Shown here in pieces: positions 6,883 through 15,803 of a stretch of 64,000 nucleotides of DNA. The notes beneath the pieces were generated by a model. It was not told the DNA's origin, did no database searches, and saw only the letters and a program-made list of their open reading frames with translations. Every line of letters starts with the position of its first letter. Position 1 is the first letter of the stretch. The position numbers and the translations under genes are program-made. Where the stretch lies: NCBI RefSeq assembly GCF_038070315.1, contig NZ_JBBPCC010000002.1:248001-312000 (forward strand), given 5' to 3'. Source of the stretch: Paenibacillus_G filicis (GTDB lineage: Bacteria > Bacillota > Bacilli > Paenibacillales > NBRC-103111).

Positions 6883-8608
6883 GATGAGGTTCCCCTTTCA
6901 ATTGGTCCTGAACGAAGGCTTGCACGTCCTGATGACTGCGCAGCTTCAATGCCTGCTGCGCTCCGGTCTTCCACTCCGCATGGGACAGAGCGGCGATCCG
7001 CTCGCGCGCTGGCAGGATGGAGCCTGCGCTCATGCTAAACTCATGCAGGCCCAGGCCGAGCAACAGCGGGATGGCCGTCAGGTCGCCCGCCATCTCTCCG
7101 CAGACGCCGACCCACTTGCCCTGCTCGCGCGCTGAATCGATCACATGGCGAATCAAGCGCAGAATCGACGGATGGCTGGGCTGGTACAGGTAAGACACCG
7201 TCTCGTTCATCCGGTCTGCCGCCATCGTATATTGAATCAGATCGTTCGTACCGATACTGAAGAAATCGACTTCCCTGGCAAAGATATCTGCCGCAATCGC
7301 AGCCGAAGGCACCTCGATCATCATGCCTACCTCGATGGTGTCAGCTACCGGCGCACCTGAAGCCACAAGCTGCCGCTTCTCATCCTCGAGCATTCGCTTC
7401 GCTTCTTCCAGCTCCTCGACGACCGCGACCATCGGGAACATAATCTTCAGATTGCCGTAAGCGCTGGCCCGCAGCAGCGCGCGCAATTGGGTACGGAATA
7501 CATCCGGCCGCTCCAGACAAAGACGAAGTGCCCGCTGGCCGAGGAACGGATTGCTCTCCTTCGGGAGATCGAGATAAGGCAGCTCTTTGTCTCCGCCGAT
7601 ATCCAGCGTCCGGATGACGACAGGCTTGCCTTCCATTTTCTCAAGTACGTATTTGTAGCTTGCGAACTGCTCGTCTTCCGTCGGCAGCTCGCTGCGGCCC
7701 ATATACAGGAACTCCGTGCGGAACAAACCGATCGCTTCCGCACCGTTATCGAGTGCCTTCTGGACATCCTCCAGCTTGCCGATATTCGCCGCGAGCTCAA
7801 CCCGATGTCCATCGGACGAGAGCGTCGGACGGCTTACCCACTGACGCAGCTCCGCCTTGCGCTTATCATACTCCGCCTTCTTCTCCTGATACAGCGCCAG
7901 CTCCTCCTGACTCGGATCGACCAGCAGGATGCCTTCGGAGGCATCCATAATTACCGTGACTCCGGACCAAATATCGCCGATTCGGCTGCCGACGCCGACA
8001 ATGGCCGGAATATCCAGAGAACGCGCCATAATCGCCGAATGCGAGGTACGGCTGCCGATCTCCGTCACGAAGCCCTTCACCGCATCCAGGTTTAGCTGTG
8101 CCGTATCGGACGGCGACAGATCCTCCGCTATAATAATACAAGCCTCCGTTAGCTGGGATAAGTCCCCGCCCTGCACGCCGCGCAATAGATTCAGGACGCG
8201 CCCGCTGACATCCCGCACGTCAGCCGCACGCTCTCGCAGCATCTCATCATCCAGCTGGCTGAGCGCTTCGATGAAGGTCTGGGACACTTCATGCAGCGCG
8301 TATTCCGCTTGGACGCCTTCTTGCCGAATCTGCTCGGTGACCGTGTCGATCAGGTCCGGGTCTTCCAGGATCAGTAGATGCCCCTCGAAGATCGCCGCCT
8401 TCTCCGCGCCGAGCTTCTCCTCCGTCGCTGCCCGGATGCGCTCAATCTCCGCCTGCGCCTGCCCGACCGCTTGTTGAAACCGCCGAACTTCCTCTTCCGG
8501 CTGCTCCACCGAGCTCCGGACCGGCACATAGGTTTCCGTTTTCAATACAACCGCCTGAGCAATCGCAAGTCCTGGCGATGCGGCAATGCCTTGTAGTTGT
8601 TGTGTCAT
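6863..8608 (-). CDS. ptsI: PTS enzyme I (phosphoenolpyruvate-protein phosphotransferase)
   Basis: Uses PEP to phosphorylate HPr. At 581 residues it has normal length. The N-terminal phosphohistidine domain has GSRTSHSAIMARS with His190. The PEP-binding barrel has LFRTEFLYM, IRTLDIGGDK and the family signature VDFFSIGTNDLIQYTMAADR, plus the catalytic Cys region VGVCGEMAGD. It lies between mtlD and ptsH, 14 bases after mtlD, so it is co-transcribed with the mannitol genes. An enzyme I within a sugar operon implies either the organism's only copy or a paralog induced with mannitol; the window cannot decide. Confidence 0.95.
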   Translation of the reverse strand: MTQQLQGIAASPGLAIAQAVVLKTETYVPVRSSVEQPEEEVRRFQQAVGQAQAEIERIRAATEEKLGAEKAAIFEGHLLILEDPDLIDTVTEQIRQEGVQAEYALHEVSQTFIEALSQLDDEMLRERAADVRDVSGRVLNLLRGVQGGDLSQLTEACIIIAEDLSPSDTAQLNLDAVKGFVTEIGSRTSHSAIMARSLDIPAIVGVGSRIGDIWSGVTVIMDASEGILLVDPSQEELALYQEKKAEYDKRKAELRQWVSRPTLSSDGHRVELAANIGKLEDVQKALDNGAEAIGLFRTEFLYMGRSELPTEDEQFASYKYVLEKMEGKPVVIRTLDIGGDKELPYLDLPKESNPFLGQRALRLCLERPDVFRTQLRALLRASAYGNLKIMFPMVAVVEELEEAKRMLEDEKRQLVASGAPVADTIEVGMMIEVPSAAIAADIFAREVDFFSIGTNDLIQYTMAADRMNETVSYLYQPSHPSILRLIRHVIDSAREQGKWVGVCGEMAGDLTAIPLLLGLGLHEFSMSAGSILPARERIAALSHAEWKTGAQQALKLRSHQDVQAFVQDQLKGEPHHDHSIV

Positions 8609-8622
8609 GATGCTTCCCCTCC

Positions 8623-9783
8623 TTACAATTCCTGCTGCTTGGACCCTGTCGATTCAAATGCGGCGATGATGGCATCATGCAGCGGATGGCCTGCGGCAAT
8701 TCCCGTATAGTGGGTAATCGTTTGGCTGATGCCATCCGTTTGCAGCTTCGCTTGCAGCTCGGCCGCTTCCGTATCTCCCGCCGGGTCGAATCGCAGCGCC
8801 GCCGCCATGGCCCGTGTCAGTTGTGATGTGCCCAGGCCCAGCTCATACGCCTGCAGCGCCGGCCTGACCAGCCGGTCGTTCGGCGACAGCTTGCGGATCG
8901 GTGAACGGCCCACACGCTCGACCTCATCGGTTAGATACGGGTTGCGGAAGCGCCCGATAATCTTCTCGATGTAACGAGCATGCTCCGCCTCATCGAAGCC
9001 GTACAGCCGGGTCAGCACGGCACCCGTTTCCTTCAGAACGCCCCGGATCGACTCTACGATCTCTTCATCGAGCATGGTTTGCTGGATCGTCGCGTACCCC
9101 TTCAGATAGCCGTGATAAGCGGCACAGCAGTGACCCGTGTTCACCGTAAACAGCTTGCGCTCGATATACGGACCTAGCTGATCCACGTAATGCACGCCTT
9201 CGATGAGCGGATAGCCTTCCGGCAGAGCCGAACGGTCGACTACCCATTCGTAGAACGGCTCCACAGTCACCTGAAGCTTATCCTCATGCTGCTGCAGCGG
9301 CACGATCCGGTCTACCGCCGCGTCAGGGAAAACAGCCACCGCCGCGGCTTGCTCTTGAAGCCCCGCAGACAAATGGCTGTACACATGCTTTTTCAGCTCC
9401 GTACTGCCGCCTATCGCATTCTCACAAGCGATCACGGCGACCGGTCCCGTGCCAGATTGAATGCGGCGCTCGATGCCGCGGGCGATGTTCTCCGCGATGT
9501 AAGGCAGAATGGTAAGACCAACGGCCGTCGTAACCAGATCCGCTTCGGCGATGGCCTGAGCGACCCGGTCCGTGTCCTTTCCGTTGATGGCTGATACGCC
9601 GTGGACGATCGTAGTGTCCGCCTGTTCATTGGCCAGCGTAACCTTATAGCTCCCTCGTTCATTGAGCAGGGCTACCCGCTCCTCATTGACATCGACGAAT
9701 TGAACCTCGTAGCCAGAGCCTGACAGCAAGAGGCCGATAAACCCTAGCCCGATATTCCCTGCACCGAAATGAACGGCCTTCAT
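8623..9783 (-). CDS. mtlD: Mannitol-1-phosphate 5-dehydrogenase
   Basis: NAD-dependent enzyme (386 residues) oxidising mannitol-1-phosphate to fructose-6-phosphate. The N-terminal Rossmann motif is HFGAGNIGLGFIG. The substrate region shows the family motif KLFTVNTGHCCAAYHGYLKGY. Length is normal. The ATG overlaps the mtlF stop by four bases (ATGA), which indicates translational coupling. It supplies the metabolic step after uptake by MtlA/MtlF. Confidence 0.95.
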   Translation of the reverse strand: MKAVHFGAGNIGLGFIGLLLSGSGYEVQFVDVNEERVALLNERGSYKVTLANEQADTTIVHGVSAINGKDTDRVAQAIAEADLVTTAVGLTILPYIAENIARGIERRIQSGTGPVAVIACENAIGGSTELKKHVYSHLSAGLQEQAAAVAVFPDAAVDRIVPLQQHEDKLQVTVEPFYEWVVDRSALPEGYPLIEGVHYVDQLGPYIERKLFTVNTGHCCAAYHGYLKGYATIQQTMLDEEIVESIRGVLKETGAVLTRLYGFDEAEHARYIEKIIGRFRNPYLTDEVERVGRSPIRKLSPNDRLVRPALQAYELGLGTSQLTRAMAAALRFDPAGDTEAAELQAKLQTDGISQTITHYTGIAAGHPLHDAIIAAFESTGSKQQEL

Positions 9784-10214
9784 GCGTTCATCCCCTCTTC
9801 GAACAGAGCGATCAGCTCTTCCTCGGAGGATGCTTGCAGGATGCGCTGCATATCGTCTTCATCCGCGACCATCACCGCCACGCTGGAGAGCACCTCCAGA
9901 TGCTCCTCGCCCACTGCGGCCAGACCGATGACCAGATATGCCTTCTCCTCGCCGAAGTCAACGCCTTCCGGCACGATCAGCACGGACATGCCCGTCGATT
10001 GGATCAGAGCCTTGGAGTCATTGGTTCCGTGCGGCATCGCGAGCCCTCCGCCGATATAGGTGGAGGAAACACCCTCCCGCTCGACCATCTTGTCGACATA
10101 CGCGGCAGGCACATGCCCGGCATCCACCAGCAGTTGGCCGGCCAGACGAATCGCTTCGTAGCGGTCATTCACTTTGACGTTCAATCTTACTTTTTCCTTG
10201 GACAAAATACTCAT
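9780..10214 (-). CDS. mtlF: Mannitol-specific EIIA component
   Basis: Soluble phosphocarrier (144 residues) that takes phosphate from HPr and gives it to the EIIB domain of MtlA. The phospho-His is His62 in GGLAMPHGTND. The fold motif GVDFGEEKAYLVIGLAAVGEEHLEVL is typical of the fructose/mannitol EIIA family. It overlaps mtlR upstream and mtlD downstream by four bases each. Confidence 0.94.
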   Translation of the reverse strand: MSILSKEKVRLNVKVNDRYEAIRLAGQLLVDAGHVPAAYVDKMVEREGVSSTYIGGGLAMPHGTNDSKALIQSTGMSVLIVPEGVDFGEEKAYLVIGLAAVGEEHLEVLSSVAVMVADEDDMQRILQASSEEELIALFEEGMNA

Positions 10215-12286
10215 ATCGGGTTCTCCCCATTCTCTTTAGTTTTGATGAAGTCTTCCAGCTCCTGTGAAATAAAAGCCTTGATCGCTTCCGCATCCGCCTG
10301 TTCCATCAGCCGGATCATCTCAGGAAGCAGCAGCAGCGCGCTGATCTCGCTCAGTACCTCCAGCCCGGGCCGGGCCAGACTTCGCGGAGCCAGCATCAGC
10401 AGAATCTGCCGGACCTCGGAGGTGCCTTCTTCCCCGAGCAGCAGAGGCCGAGTCAGCCGGAATAGCGACAGGAACGGCTTCTCGACCCATTCGCTCCGGG
10501 TGTGAAACAACGCCAGCTTCGTATCTGCGATCAACTGACTGCCTTGCATTTCCCGCTGGATAAGCTGCTCCAGCACAGGCTCGCTATTCTGCACGTTTCC
10601 CTTTGATGAAACCTGATCCAAGATGGCTGTCAGGACAGCACGCAGATGACGGCTCCTGTTCCCCAGATCGAGGGTATGCACCTCGAACGGGTCCAGCACC
10701 TGAACAATTGCTGAGGTATAGGCACTCACCCGCTTGAGCCGCTCCAGCGGCCCGGACTGGCCCAGCGCTACAGAGGGAGGCGCGTGGCTGGACGCCGAGA
10801 TTTTCGTAATATAGGCGCGCAGTTTCTCCGTCTCTTCGCGGGTAAGCAGAGGGCTCAGCTTGATATAGCGCTCCGGCTCTACCGGCAGATCGACCGTGGA
10901 AATGATCAGATCGTACCGGTCCTGCGGAATTCTTGCCGCCTCATACCACGAGTAATGACCAATCAGCTCGATCTGCGGAATTTCCTTATTGATACGCACC
11001 GCGAGCAGCTTCGAGGAGCCGATGCCGCTCGTACACACCAGCAGTGCGCGGAGGCTTCTCGGGAACAGCTTCCAGCGCTCTACAGACGCTCCAAAATGCA
11101 TGACCAGATACCCGATCTCTTCGTCCGGTACGTCCATATCCAATCCAGCCTCGTCTACCGCTACGCGAACCGCCGCGAACAATGGGGCGTAATCCTTCTT
11201 AAGCTGCGGCAGCAGCGGATTGCGCGGAAGCTCACCGGAGCGCAGCCGCTCCAGCGCAGGACCCAAATGCCGGATTAGCCCGTCAAGTAATGATCTGTCC
11301 TTGTGGAAGGGAATGTCCATTCGCTCCCCGACCCCCCGGATTAGGCTGACGGCTTCTTCCGCGAGGGTCACGCCGTACTTATCCAGAAGCGTGGCGGAAT
11401 CCGCGAATGCCTCAGCCTTGGCATCGTCCAGCAACCGCTGGGCGTAAGCCTTCTCTGCTTCCGGCCAGTCTAAGCCGAATGTCTCCGCGAAGCGCCGCAG
11501 CTTAGGGGAATACGCGGAAGCCTCAGCCTCTGCGTCCTCCTCTGGAGGCGAATGGACCCAATGCTGCTCTCGCATCCGCGTAACGGCCACCGACAACTGT
11601 AGCAGCAGCCGGGTATAGAGGGTCTCGGACAGCCGGTTCGGCCAGTCCTCCTCCATCTGCCACAGCAGCTGCTCGATGGCCAGAACATGATCTTTCCCTA
11701 CAAGCCGGAGTAATTCCCGAGTTACCGGGCCCGAAGATGAAGACTCGGATAATGCTCCGAACAGATCGGATTCATCCAGATAATGCTGGGCCATGCTCGC
11801 GATCAGGCTTCGCTTGGCAGGCTCATCGCCTGCAAGCTCCACCCCATATCCCCGCCGGCGGATTAACTCCAGCTCTTGCTTGCGCAATAGAGGCTCCAGT
11901 TCATCCAGATCGCGGGTGACCGTCGGGATTGCCGCATTCAGCGCGTGAGCCAGCGCATACAGCTTGACCGGCTCAGCCTCCGTCAGCAGCCGGCACAGGA
12001 TCATGGCTTTTCGCTCCCCCGCTGAAAAGGTAACGCTGATAGAGCCGCTAAGCAGGCTCCTGAACCGGGCCACATCCTCCTCATGACCTTGAATCGAGAT
12101 GCCGATGCCCGACTTACGGATAAGCGACAATCGGTTTTCCGCGAGCAGCGGCTCGAGCTCTTGCATTTCACGGTGAACGGTTCTCGTGCTGATCTGCTGC
12201 TCCTCCGCAATCTCCCCTGCGGTTATTTCCCCTTGCCGTTTGAGCAGGGCTTCCAAGATGCGGCGCTGTCGATTGGAGACGATCAT
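10211..12286 (-). CDS. mtlR: Mannitol operon transcriptional activator MtlR
   Basis: PTS-regulated activator of 691 residues. Domains in order: N-terminal HTH (TAGEIAEEQQISTRTVHREMQEL), a second HTH/Mga-like segment near residues 95-130, two PRD domains (about 190-400; the second contains DEEIGYLVMHFG), a GatB-type EIIB domain with a phospho-Cys (LLVCTSGIGSSKLLAVRI), and a C-terminal EIIA-like domain. In B. subtilis MtlR, phosphorylation of PRD2 by HPr activates, while EIIA-type and EIIB-type phosphorylation inhibits. The gene follows mtlA by 69 bases and is coupled to mtlF. It should activate the mtlA promoter when mannitol is transported. Confidence 0.94.
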   Translation of the reverse strand: MIVSNRQRRILEALLKRQGEITAGEIAEEQQISTRTVHREMQELEPLLAENRLSLIRKSGIGISIQGHEEDVARFRSLLSGSISVTFSAGERKAMILCRLLTEAEPVKLYALAHALNAAIPTVTRDLDELEPLLRKQELELIRRRGYGVELAGDEPAKRSLIASMAQHYLDESDLFGALSESSSSGPVTRELLRLVGKDHVLAIEQLLWQMEEDWPNRLSETLYTRLLLQLSVAVTRMREQHWVHSPPEEDAEAEASAYSPKLRRFAETFGLDWPEAEKAYAQRLLDDAKAEAFADSATLLDKYGVTLAEEAVSLIRGVGERMDIPFHKDRSLLDGLIRHLGPALERLRSGELPRNPLLPQLKKDYAPLFAAVRVAVDEAGLDMDVPDEEIGYLVMHFGASVERWKLFPRSLRALLVCTSGIGSSKLLAVRINKEIPQIELIGHYSWYEAARIPQDRYDLIISTVDLPVEPERYIKLSPLLTREETEKLRAYITKISASSHAPPSVALGQSGPLERLKRVSAYTSAIVQVLDPFEVHTLDLGNRSRHLRAVLTAILDQVSSKGNVQNSEPVLEQLIQREMQGSQLIADTKLALFHTRSEWVEKPFLSLFRLTRPLLLGEEGTSEVRQILLMLAPRSLARPGLEVLSEISALLLLPEMIRLMEQADAEAIKAFISQELEDFIKTKENGENPI

Positions 12287-12355
12287 AACCGTGTTCCCCT
12301 TCCGTGAAATGGACGCAAACGCCGACGTCGATCCGTCAGCGCTGCGTCCCGAAAC

Positions 12356-13807
12356 TTAGCTATTCGTTTCTGAATCCCCGAGACGCTTCACGAGCACATC
12401 GTATTCCCCTGCCTTGAGGAAGTCCTCGATCGAGATGTGTTCGGCGTCCGGTGCCTTGATCTTGGCCCGATCGGTTAAGGTTCTGTGTGTGATAATAATA
12501 TCGGCATCTGCAGGAATATCGCTGATAGCCGTATTCGTAACCGTCACCGGGATTTGCGCTTTGTTGATTTTCTTGCGGAGAATCGACGCACCCATCGCGC
12601 TCGAGCCCATGCCGGCATCACAAGCGAACACGATCTTGTTCACTTCTGATTTGGCTTTAACTACACTTACCCCGGAAGCCGCAGGTGCAACCGTGCCTTT
12701 GGCTTCGGCTTTCATCTGCTGCATCTTCGCAGAAGCGGCGCCCAGATCGGCTTCCTCCGTCTGCTTGCTCGTCTTAAGCAGGATCGAACCGAGCACGAAG
12801 GATGCAGCCGTTGCCGTGATGACACCAAGCAGCACGGGCAATGCTTCGCCCCGTGGCGTCATCAGCATCAATGCCACGATACTACCTGGCGAAGGGCTCG
12901 CCACAAGTCCCGCTCCTGTAACCGCGAAGGTCAAGGTGCCTACTACCCCACCGCCGATAGCGGCCAGGATAAGGCGCGGGTTCATCAGAATGTACGGGAA
13001 GTAAATCTCATGAATCCCGCCCACGAAATGAATAATGGCTGCCCCCGGTGCGGATTGCTTGACGCTGCCGCGTCCGAAGATCCAGTAAGCCAGCAGAATG
13101 CCGAGCCCCGGTCCGGGGTTGGATTCCAGCAGGAACAGCAGCGACTTGCCGACGTGGGACGATTGCTCGAGAGCGATTGGCCCCAGAACCCCGTGGTTAA
13201 TTGCGTTGTTCAGGAACAGAACCTTGGCCGGCTCGATCAGAATATTGACCAGGGAAATCAAATGATGATTCACTAGAAACTCTACACCGGCTGCCAAACC
13301 CTTGCTAATGGCTTCGACAGCCGGGCCGACCGCTTTATACGCTGCAAGAGCCAGAGCGCCCCCGATGATTCCGGACGAGAAGTTGTTCACCAGCATCTCG
13401 AAGCCGGAGCGGATCTTGCCTTCCACCGACTTGTCGAACTTCTTCAGGATCCATGCAGCCAGCGGCCCCATGATCATGGCGCCGAGGAACATCGGAATGT
13501 TCGATCCGACGACGACCCCCATCGTACCGACCGCCCCGATGACGCCGCCCCGCGTGCCGTGTACCATGCTTCCGCCTGTGTATCCGATCAGAAGCGGCAG
13601 CAGGTAAGTAATCATGGGACCGACCAGGGTGGCTAGCTTCTCATTGGGCAGCCAGCCTGTGGGGATAAAGAGCGCCGTAATAATCCCCCATGCGATAAAA
13701 GCACCGATATTCGGCATAACCATCCCGCTGAGGAAACGCCCGAAACGTTGAATCCCGACCTTGGCGCCGCCTTCGGAAGCCTGAACCGTTTGCCCCGCTT
13801 GACTCAT
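12356..13807 (-). CDS. mtlA: PTS mannitol-specific EIICB permease
   Basis: Membrane permease (483 residues) that imports and phosphorylates mannitol. The EIIC membrane domain (about 20-345) includes the PTS motif FVGGIHEIYFPYILMNP. A linker leads to the EIIB domain with phospho-Cys396 in IVFACDAGMGSSAMGA. The EIIA domain is absent, as expected with a separate mtlF. The start follows AGGAGGAAGG. It is the first gene of a six-gene operon and is preceded by a promoter overlapped by a cre box. Confidence 0.95.
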   Translation of the reverse strand: MSQAGQTVQASEGGAKVGIQRFGRFLSGMVMPNIGAFIAWGIITALFIPTGWLPNEKLATLVGPMITYLLPLLIGYTGGSMVHGTRGGVIGAVGTMGVVVGSNIPMFLGAMIMGPLAAWILKKFDKSVEGKIRSGFEMLVNNFSSGIIGGALALAAYKAVGPAVEAISKGLAAGVEFLVNHHLISLVNILIEPAKVLFLNNAINHGVLGPIALEQSSHVGKSLLFLLESNPGPGLGILLAYWIFGRGSVKQSAPGAAIIHFVGGIHEIYFPYILMNPRLILAAIGGGVVGTLTFAVTGAGLVASPSPGSIVALMLMTPRGEALPVLLGVITATAASFVLGSILLKTSKQTEEADLGAASAKMQQMKAEAKGTVAPAASGVSVVKAKSEVNKIVFACDAGMGSSAMGASILRKKINKAQIPVTVTNTAISDIPADADIIITHRTLTDRAKIKAPDAEHISIEDFLKAGEYDVLVKRLGDSETNS

Positions 13808-13860
13808 ATATACCTTCCTCCTCTATTATGTTCACAATGCTGATCATCTATCTGGGTTCT

Positions 13861-13897
13861 GGATCTATAATAAAGGGAAAACGTTTACAAGATCAAT
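13861..13897 (-). promoter_or_regulatory. mtlA promoter overlapped by a cre box
   Basis: Minus-strand TTGTAAACGTTTTCC (13890-13876) matches the catabolite-responsive element consensus WTGNAANCGNWNNCW except at the last base. It lies between a possible -35 TTGATC and -10 TATTAT, so CcpA should repress the mannitol operon when preferred sugars are present. Confidence 0.7.
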
Positions 13898-14014
13898 GAA
13901 AGGAAAACCAGCTTTCGTCATGAAGGCTGTTGACAAAATCTTAGGTCCACGATCCCCCGATGGTCATAGCTTGTGCAGGGGGCGAGAAATCTATGCGTTC
14001 TTCTAAAGAGATCA

Positions 14015-14752
14015 TCATTTGTGCAGATAGGCATCATAGGCTTGTTTGACCCACTGGAACAGGTACGCGCTTCCTCCCCGGTCCGGGTGAAGCTTCTTAA
14101 GCAAGCGACGGCTCTGCCTCCGGATTTCATCGGGCGAGGCATGCTCCTCCGCACCGATAAGTGTCTGGAACGAGCTCCCGCTCCGGCTCGGATTCTTCGG
14201 CCCCGAAGCCGATGAGCTGTCGCTGTAAGACTGATTGTAGTCCATCTGCTCGCGGGCAGGCACCTGGTTATATAAATGCCGAAGACGGGCTTCCACGTCG
14301 ACCAGTGCCTGTTCCAGCCCTTCGTCGTCCGTGGGCAGCTCCGCCTCCAGATATGCGTATTCGAATTGTTGAACGAGCTTCTCGTATTCATCCATGAGAT
14401 CGTTAAAACGTATCATCGAAGCTTTTGTCGCAGCGGCCAGCCTGTAGATGCGCAGCACGGAATGGATGGCCCACTCCGGCATATCCCTTGCAAAGGCATA
14501 CAGTATTTTTCCCATATAGATCTCGGGAATAGGGTGATCGGAGTGGAACTCCATATATTGAAGCTGCTGCTCAGAGGTCAGCCTGCTGCCAAGCTGAACG
14601 GCCATGTGAAGCTTCAAACCTCCCTGCTTGAGCTTGACGGACCAGCCGGGAGTCAGATTCGTGAGCGCCTTCACAATCCCGATGAGATACTCATCTTCCA
14701 CCACGATAAAATCAAGTGCTTCATCGGGTCGCTTCCTCCCGCTCTTCTTCAC
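14015..14752 (-). CDS. J-domain (DnaJ-like) protein
   Basis: Protein of 245 residues with an unrecognised N-terminal helical region (about 1-165), a Ser/Gly-rich linker (about 170-190) and a C-terminal J-domain (about 193-245). The essential HPD tripeptide is present at residues 222-224 (KKLHPDRGGS), followed by the helix IV pattern WVKQAYDAYL. It should therefore stimulate an Hsp70 (DnaK) ATPase. The N-terminal part presumably selects the client; I do not recognise its family. The start is GTG at 14752, overlapping the end of the SufR-like regulator gene by 32 bases, so the two are made from one mRNA. Placement with an iron-uptake/ferrochelatase block raises the possibility of an Fe-S or heme-protein client, as for HscB-type J-proteins, but that is inference only. 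Confidence 0.8.
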   Translation of the reverse strand: MKKSGRKRPDEALDFIVVEDEYLIGIVKALTNLTPGWSVKLKQGGLKLHMAVQLGSRLTSEQQLQYMEFHSDHPIPEIYMGKILYAFARDMPEWAIHSVLRIYRLAAATKASMIRFNDLMDEYEKLVQQFEYAYLEAELPTDDEGLEQALVDVEARLRHLYNQVPAREQMDYNQSYSDSSSASGPKNPSRSGSSFQTLIGAEEHASPDEIRRQSRRLLKKLHPDRGGSAYLFQWVKQAYDAYLHK

Positions 14753-15401
14753 AGTCCCCGCTCCTTTCCGAGATCAGATAGCGGCACTTTGCACCGCCCT
14801 CGGCCATGCAGGCCGTCCGCTCTACATGTGCCTCAAGCAGCTCCGCGAACAAAGCCTGCTCGCAGCTGCATACCTGCGGATACAAGGATGCTATCAGCGC
14901 AACGGGGCAATTGGCTTCCTCCAGCATATATGAGCCGTCTGCCCGCCTCTCCAGCCTGACCATGTAGCCTTGCCGGTCCTGAAGCTGGGCCAACATGGCA
15001 ACCCGCCTGTCCAAGCTGCGTCCTGTCATGAAGGGACGGTGTATAGAAGACAGCTTGCTCTTACGTCTGTCCAGCAGCTTGTTGACCAGCTTATCGCCGA
15101 ACGTATCCTGAATGCCATCCAGCAGCTCCTTCGCCAGCTCGTCATACCCGTTCGGAAAAAAAAACTCCGCACGCTGTGATAGGCGGTATACGAAGACCGG
15201 CTTGCGGGCATTCCGCCGCTGGAAGGCGATCTCCACGTACCTGTCCTTCTGCAGGTCATGAAGATGACGCCGCACGGCCATGCCGGAGATTCCCAGCCGC
15301 TCCGATATGTCCTGGACTGTCAAAGGCTGACTCGTTTTAAGCAGAATCAACAGCTCCCGCTTCGTTGAGGACTCGCGCATTAGGCTTGCCTGCATGTTCA
15401 T
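14721..15401 (-). CDS. SufR-like (COG2345) cysteine-rich transcriptional regulator
   Basis: Regulator of 226 residues. An N-terminal winged helix (TVQDISERLGISGMAVRRHLHDLQ, residues 28-51) is of the ArsR/DeoR-like type found in COG2345. The C-terminal domain carries Cys165 (EEANCPVALI), Cys178, Cys180 (QVCSCEQALF), Cys198 and Cys206 (GGAKCRYLI). Position and context of Cys165, Cys178 and Cys206 match the Fe-S ligands of SufR-type repressors as I remember them, so it may sense iron, Fe-S status or redox. It is followed by the J-domain gene and faces the FecCD gene. Three copies of a CCTWAGGTAA palindrome lie in the intergenic region and are its likely operators. Confidence 0.82.
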   Translation of the reverse strand: MNMQASLMRESSTKRELLILLKTSQPLTVQDISERLGISGMAVRRHLHDLQKDRYVEIAFQRRNARKPVFVYRLSQRAEFFFPNGYDELAKELLDGIQDTFGDKLVNKLLDRRKSKLSSIHRPFMTGRSLDRRVAMLAQLQDRQGYMVRLERRADGSYMLEEANCPVALIASLYPQVCSCEQALFAELLEAHVERTACMAEGGAKCRYLISERSGDCEEEREEATR

Positions 15402-15431
15402 GCTTCTTCATCCCTTCCGGTTCGAGTGTGT

Positions 15432-15465
15432 GCCTGCCAGAGGCGGTGTTCCGCCTCTGGCAGGC
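15432..15465. other. Perfect 15-bp hairpin in the regulator leader
   Basis: GCCTGCCAGAGGCGG and CCGCCTCTGGCAGGC flank the loop TGTT, 31 bases before the regulator start. There is no U run on either side, so it is not a normal terminator. It may act in the 5' untranslated region (stability, attenuation or protein binding) or be the relic of a small repeat. Confidence 0.7.
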
Positions 15466-15479
15466 TACGCGGTATTTCA

Positions 15480-15590
15480 TTAACGGACCGCTTCGCTGTA
15501 ACGGCGGTTCACTTCATCCCAATTGATAACCTTCCACCAGGAAGATATGAGTTCCGAGTATCCAGCTTGTTCCAACCCCCTCTTCTCCAT
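15480..15590 (-). CDS. Possible 36-residue small protein
   Basis: Short frame upstream of the SufR-like regulator and on the same strand, of protein-like composition: hydrophilic with a WWK motif, a central SSWWKVINWDEVNRRYSE segment, and termination just before the 15-bp hairpin. The ATG at 15590 has only a distant GGGGGTG. A TTG at 15575 has GGAG 9 bases upstream and would give 31 residues. I do not recognise the family. It could be a leader peptide or an independent small protein. The evidence is only the clean frame and placement in the predicted 5' leader. Confidence 0.35.
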   Translation of the reverse strand: MEKRGLEQAGYSELISSWWKVINWDEVNRRYSEAVR

Positions 15591-15650
15591 TTTCGCGTTT
15601 GTGCACCCCCAGTGTACCTGATTGCATAAATTTTGTATATAACCAAATAT

Positions 15651-15665
15651 TTTTCCTTAGGTAAA
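15651..15665. promoter_or_regulatory. Palindrome 1, CCTTAGGTAA type
   Basis: TTTTCCTTAGGTAAA, an imperfect copy of TTTACCT-N-AGGTAAA. On the minus strand it overlaps a possible -35 (TTACCT) with a TATATA -10 17 bases on, pointing to the regulator. Confidence 0.65.
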
Positions 15666-15765
15666 CTTTACGTCTTGTAGTCCTATTGATACAAGGAATA
15701 ATTCTGAAAAATCCATCTTGCCTAGAACCAGCAAGCTGATGTAGAATAGCTTTCAAATCCATATT

Positions 15766-15780
15766 TTTGCCTAAGGTAAA
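15766..15780. promoter_or_regulatory. Palindrome 2, CCTAAGGTAA type
   Basis: TTTGCCTAAGGTAAA. It contains the likely -35 (TTGCCT) of the FecCD promoter, with -10 TATTAT 18 bases downstream. Confidence 0.7.
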
Positions 15781-15797
15781 AATTTTTGTTTATTATA
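15768..15797 (+). promoter_or_regulatory. Predicted promoter of the FecCD operon
   Basis: -35 TTGCCT (15768-15773), 18-base spacer, -10 TATTAT (15792-15797). It is bracketed by palindromes 2 and 3, the classic arrangement for a repressor. Confidence 0.55.
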
Positions 15798-15803
15798 AAG
15801 TTT

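Noticed and set aside
15514..15762. 82-residue minus frame upstream of the SufR-like gene
   Set aside because: Covers the palindromes and promoter, has unconvincing composition, and overlaps a better 36-codon frame.
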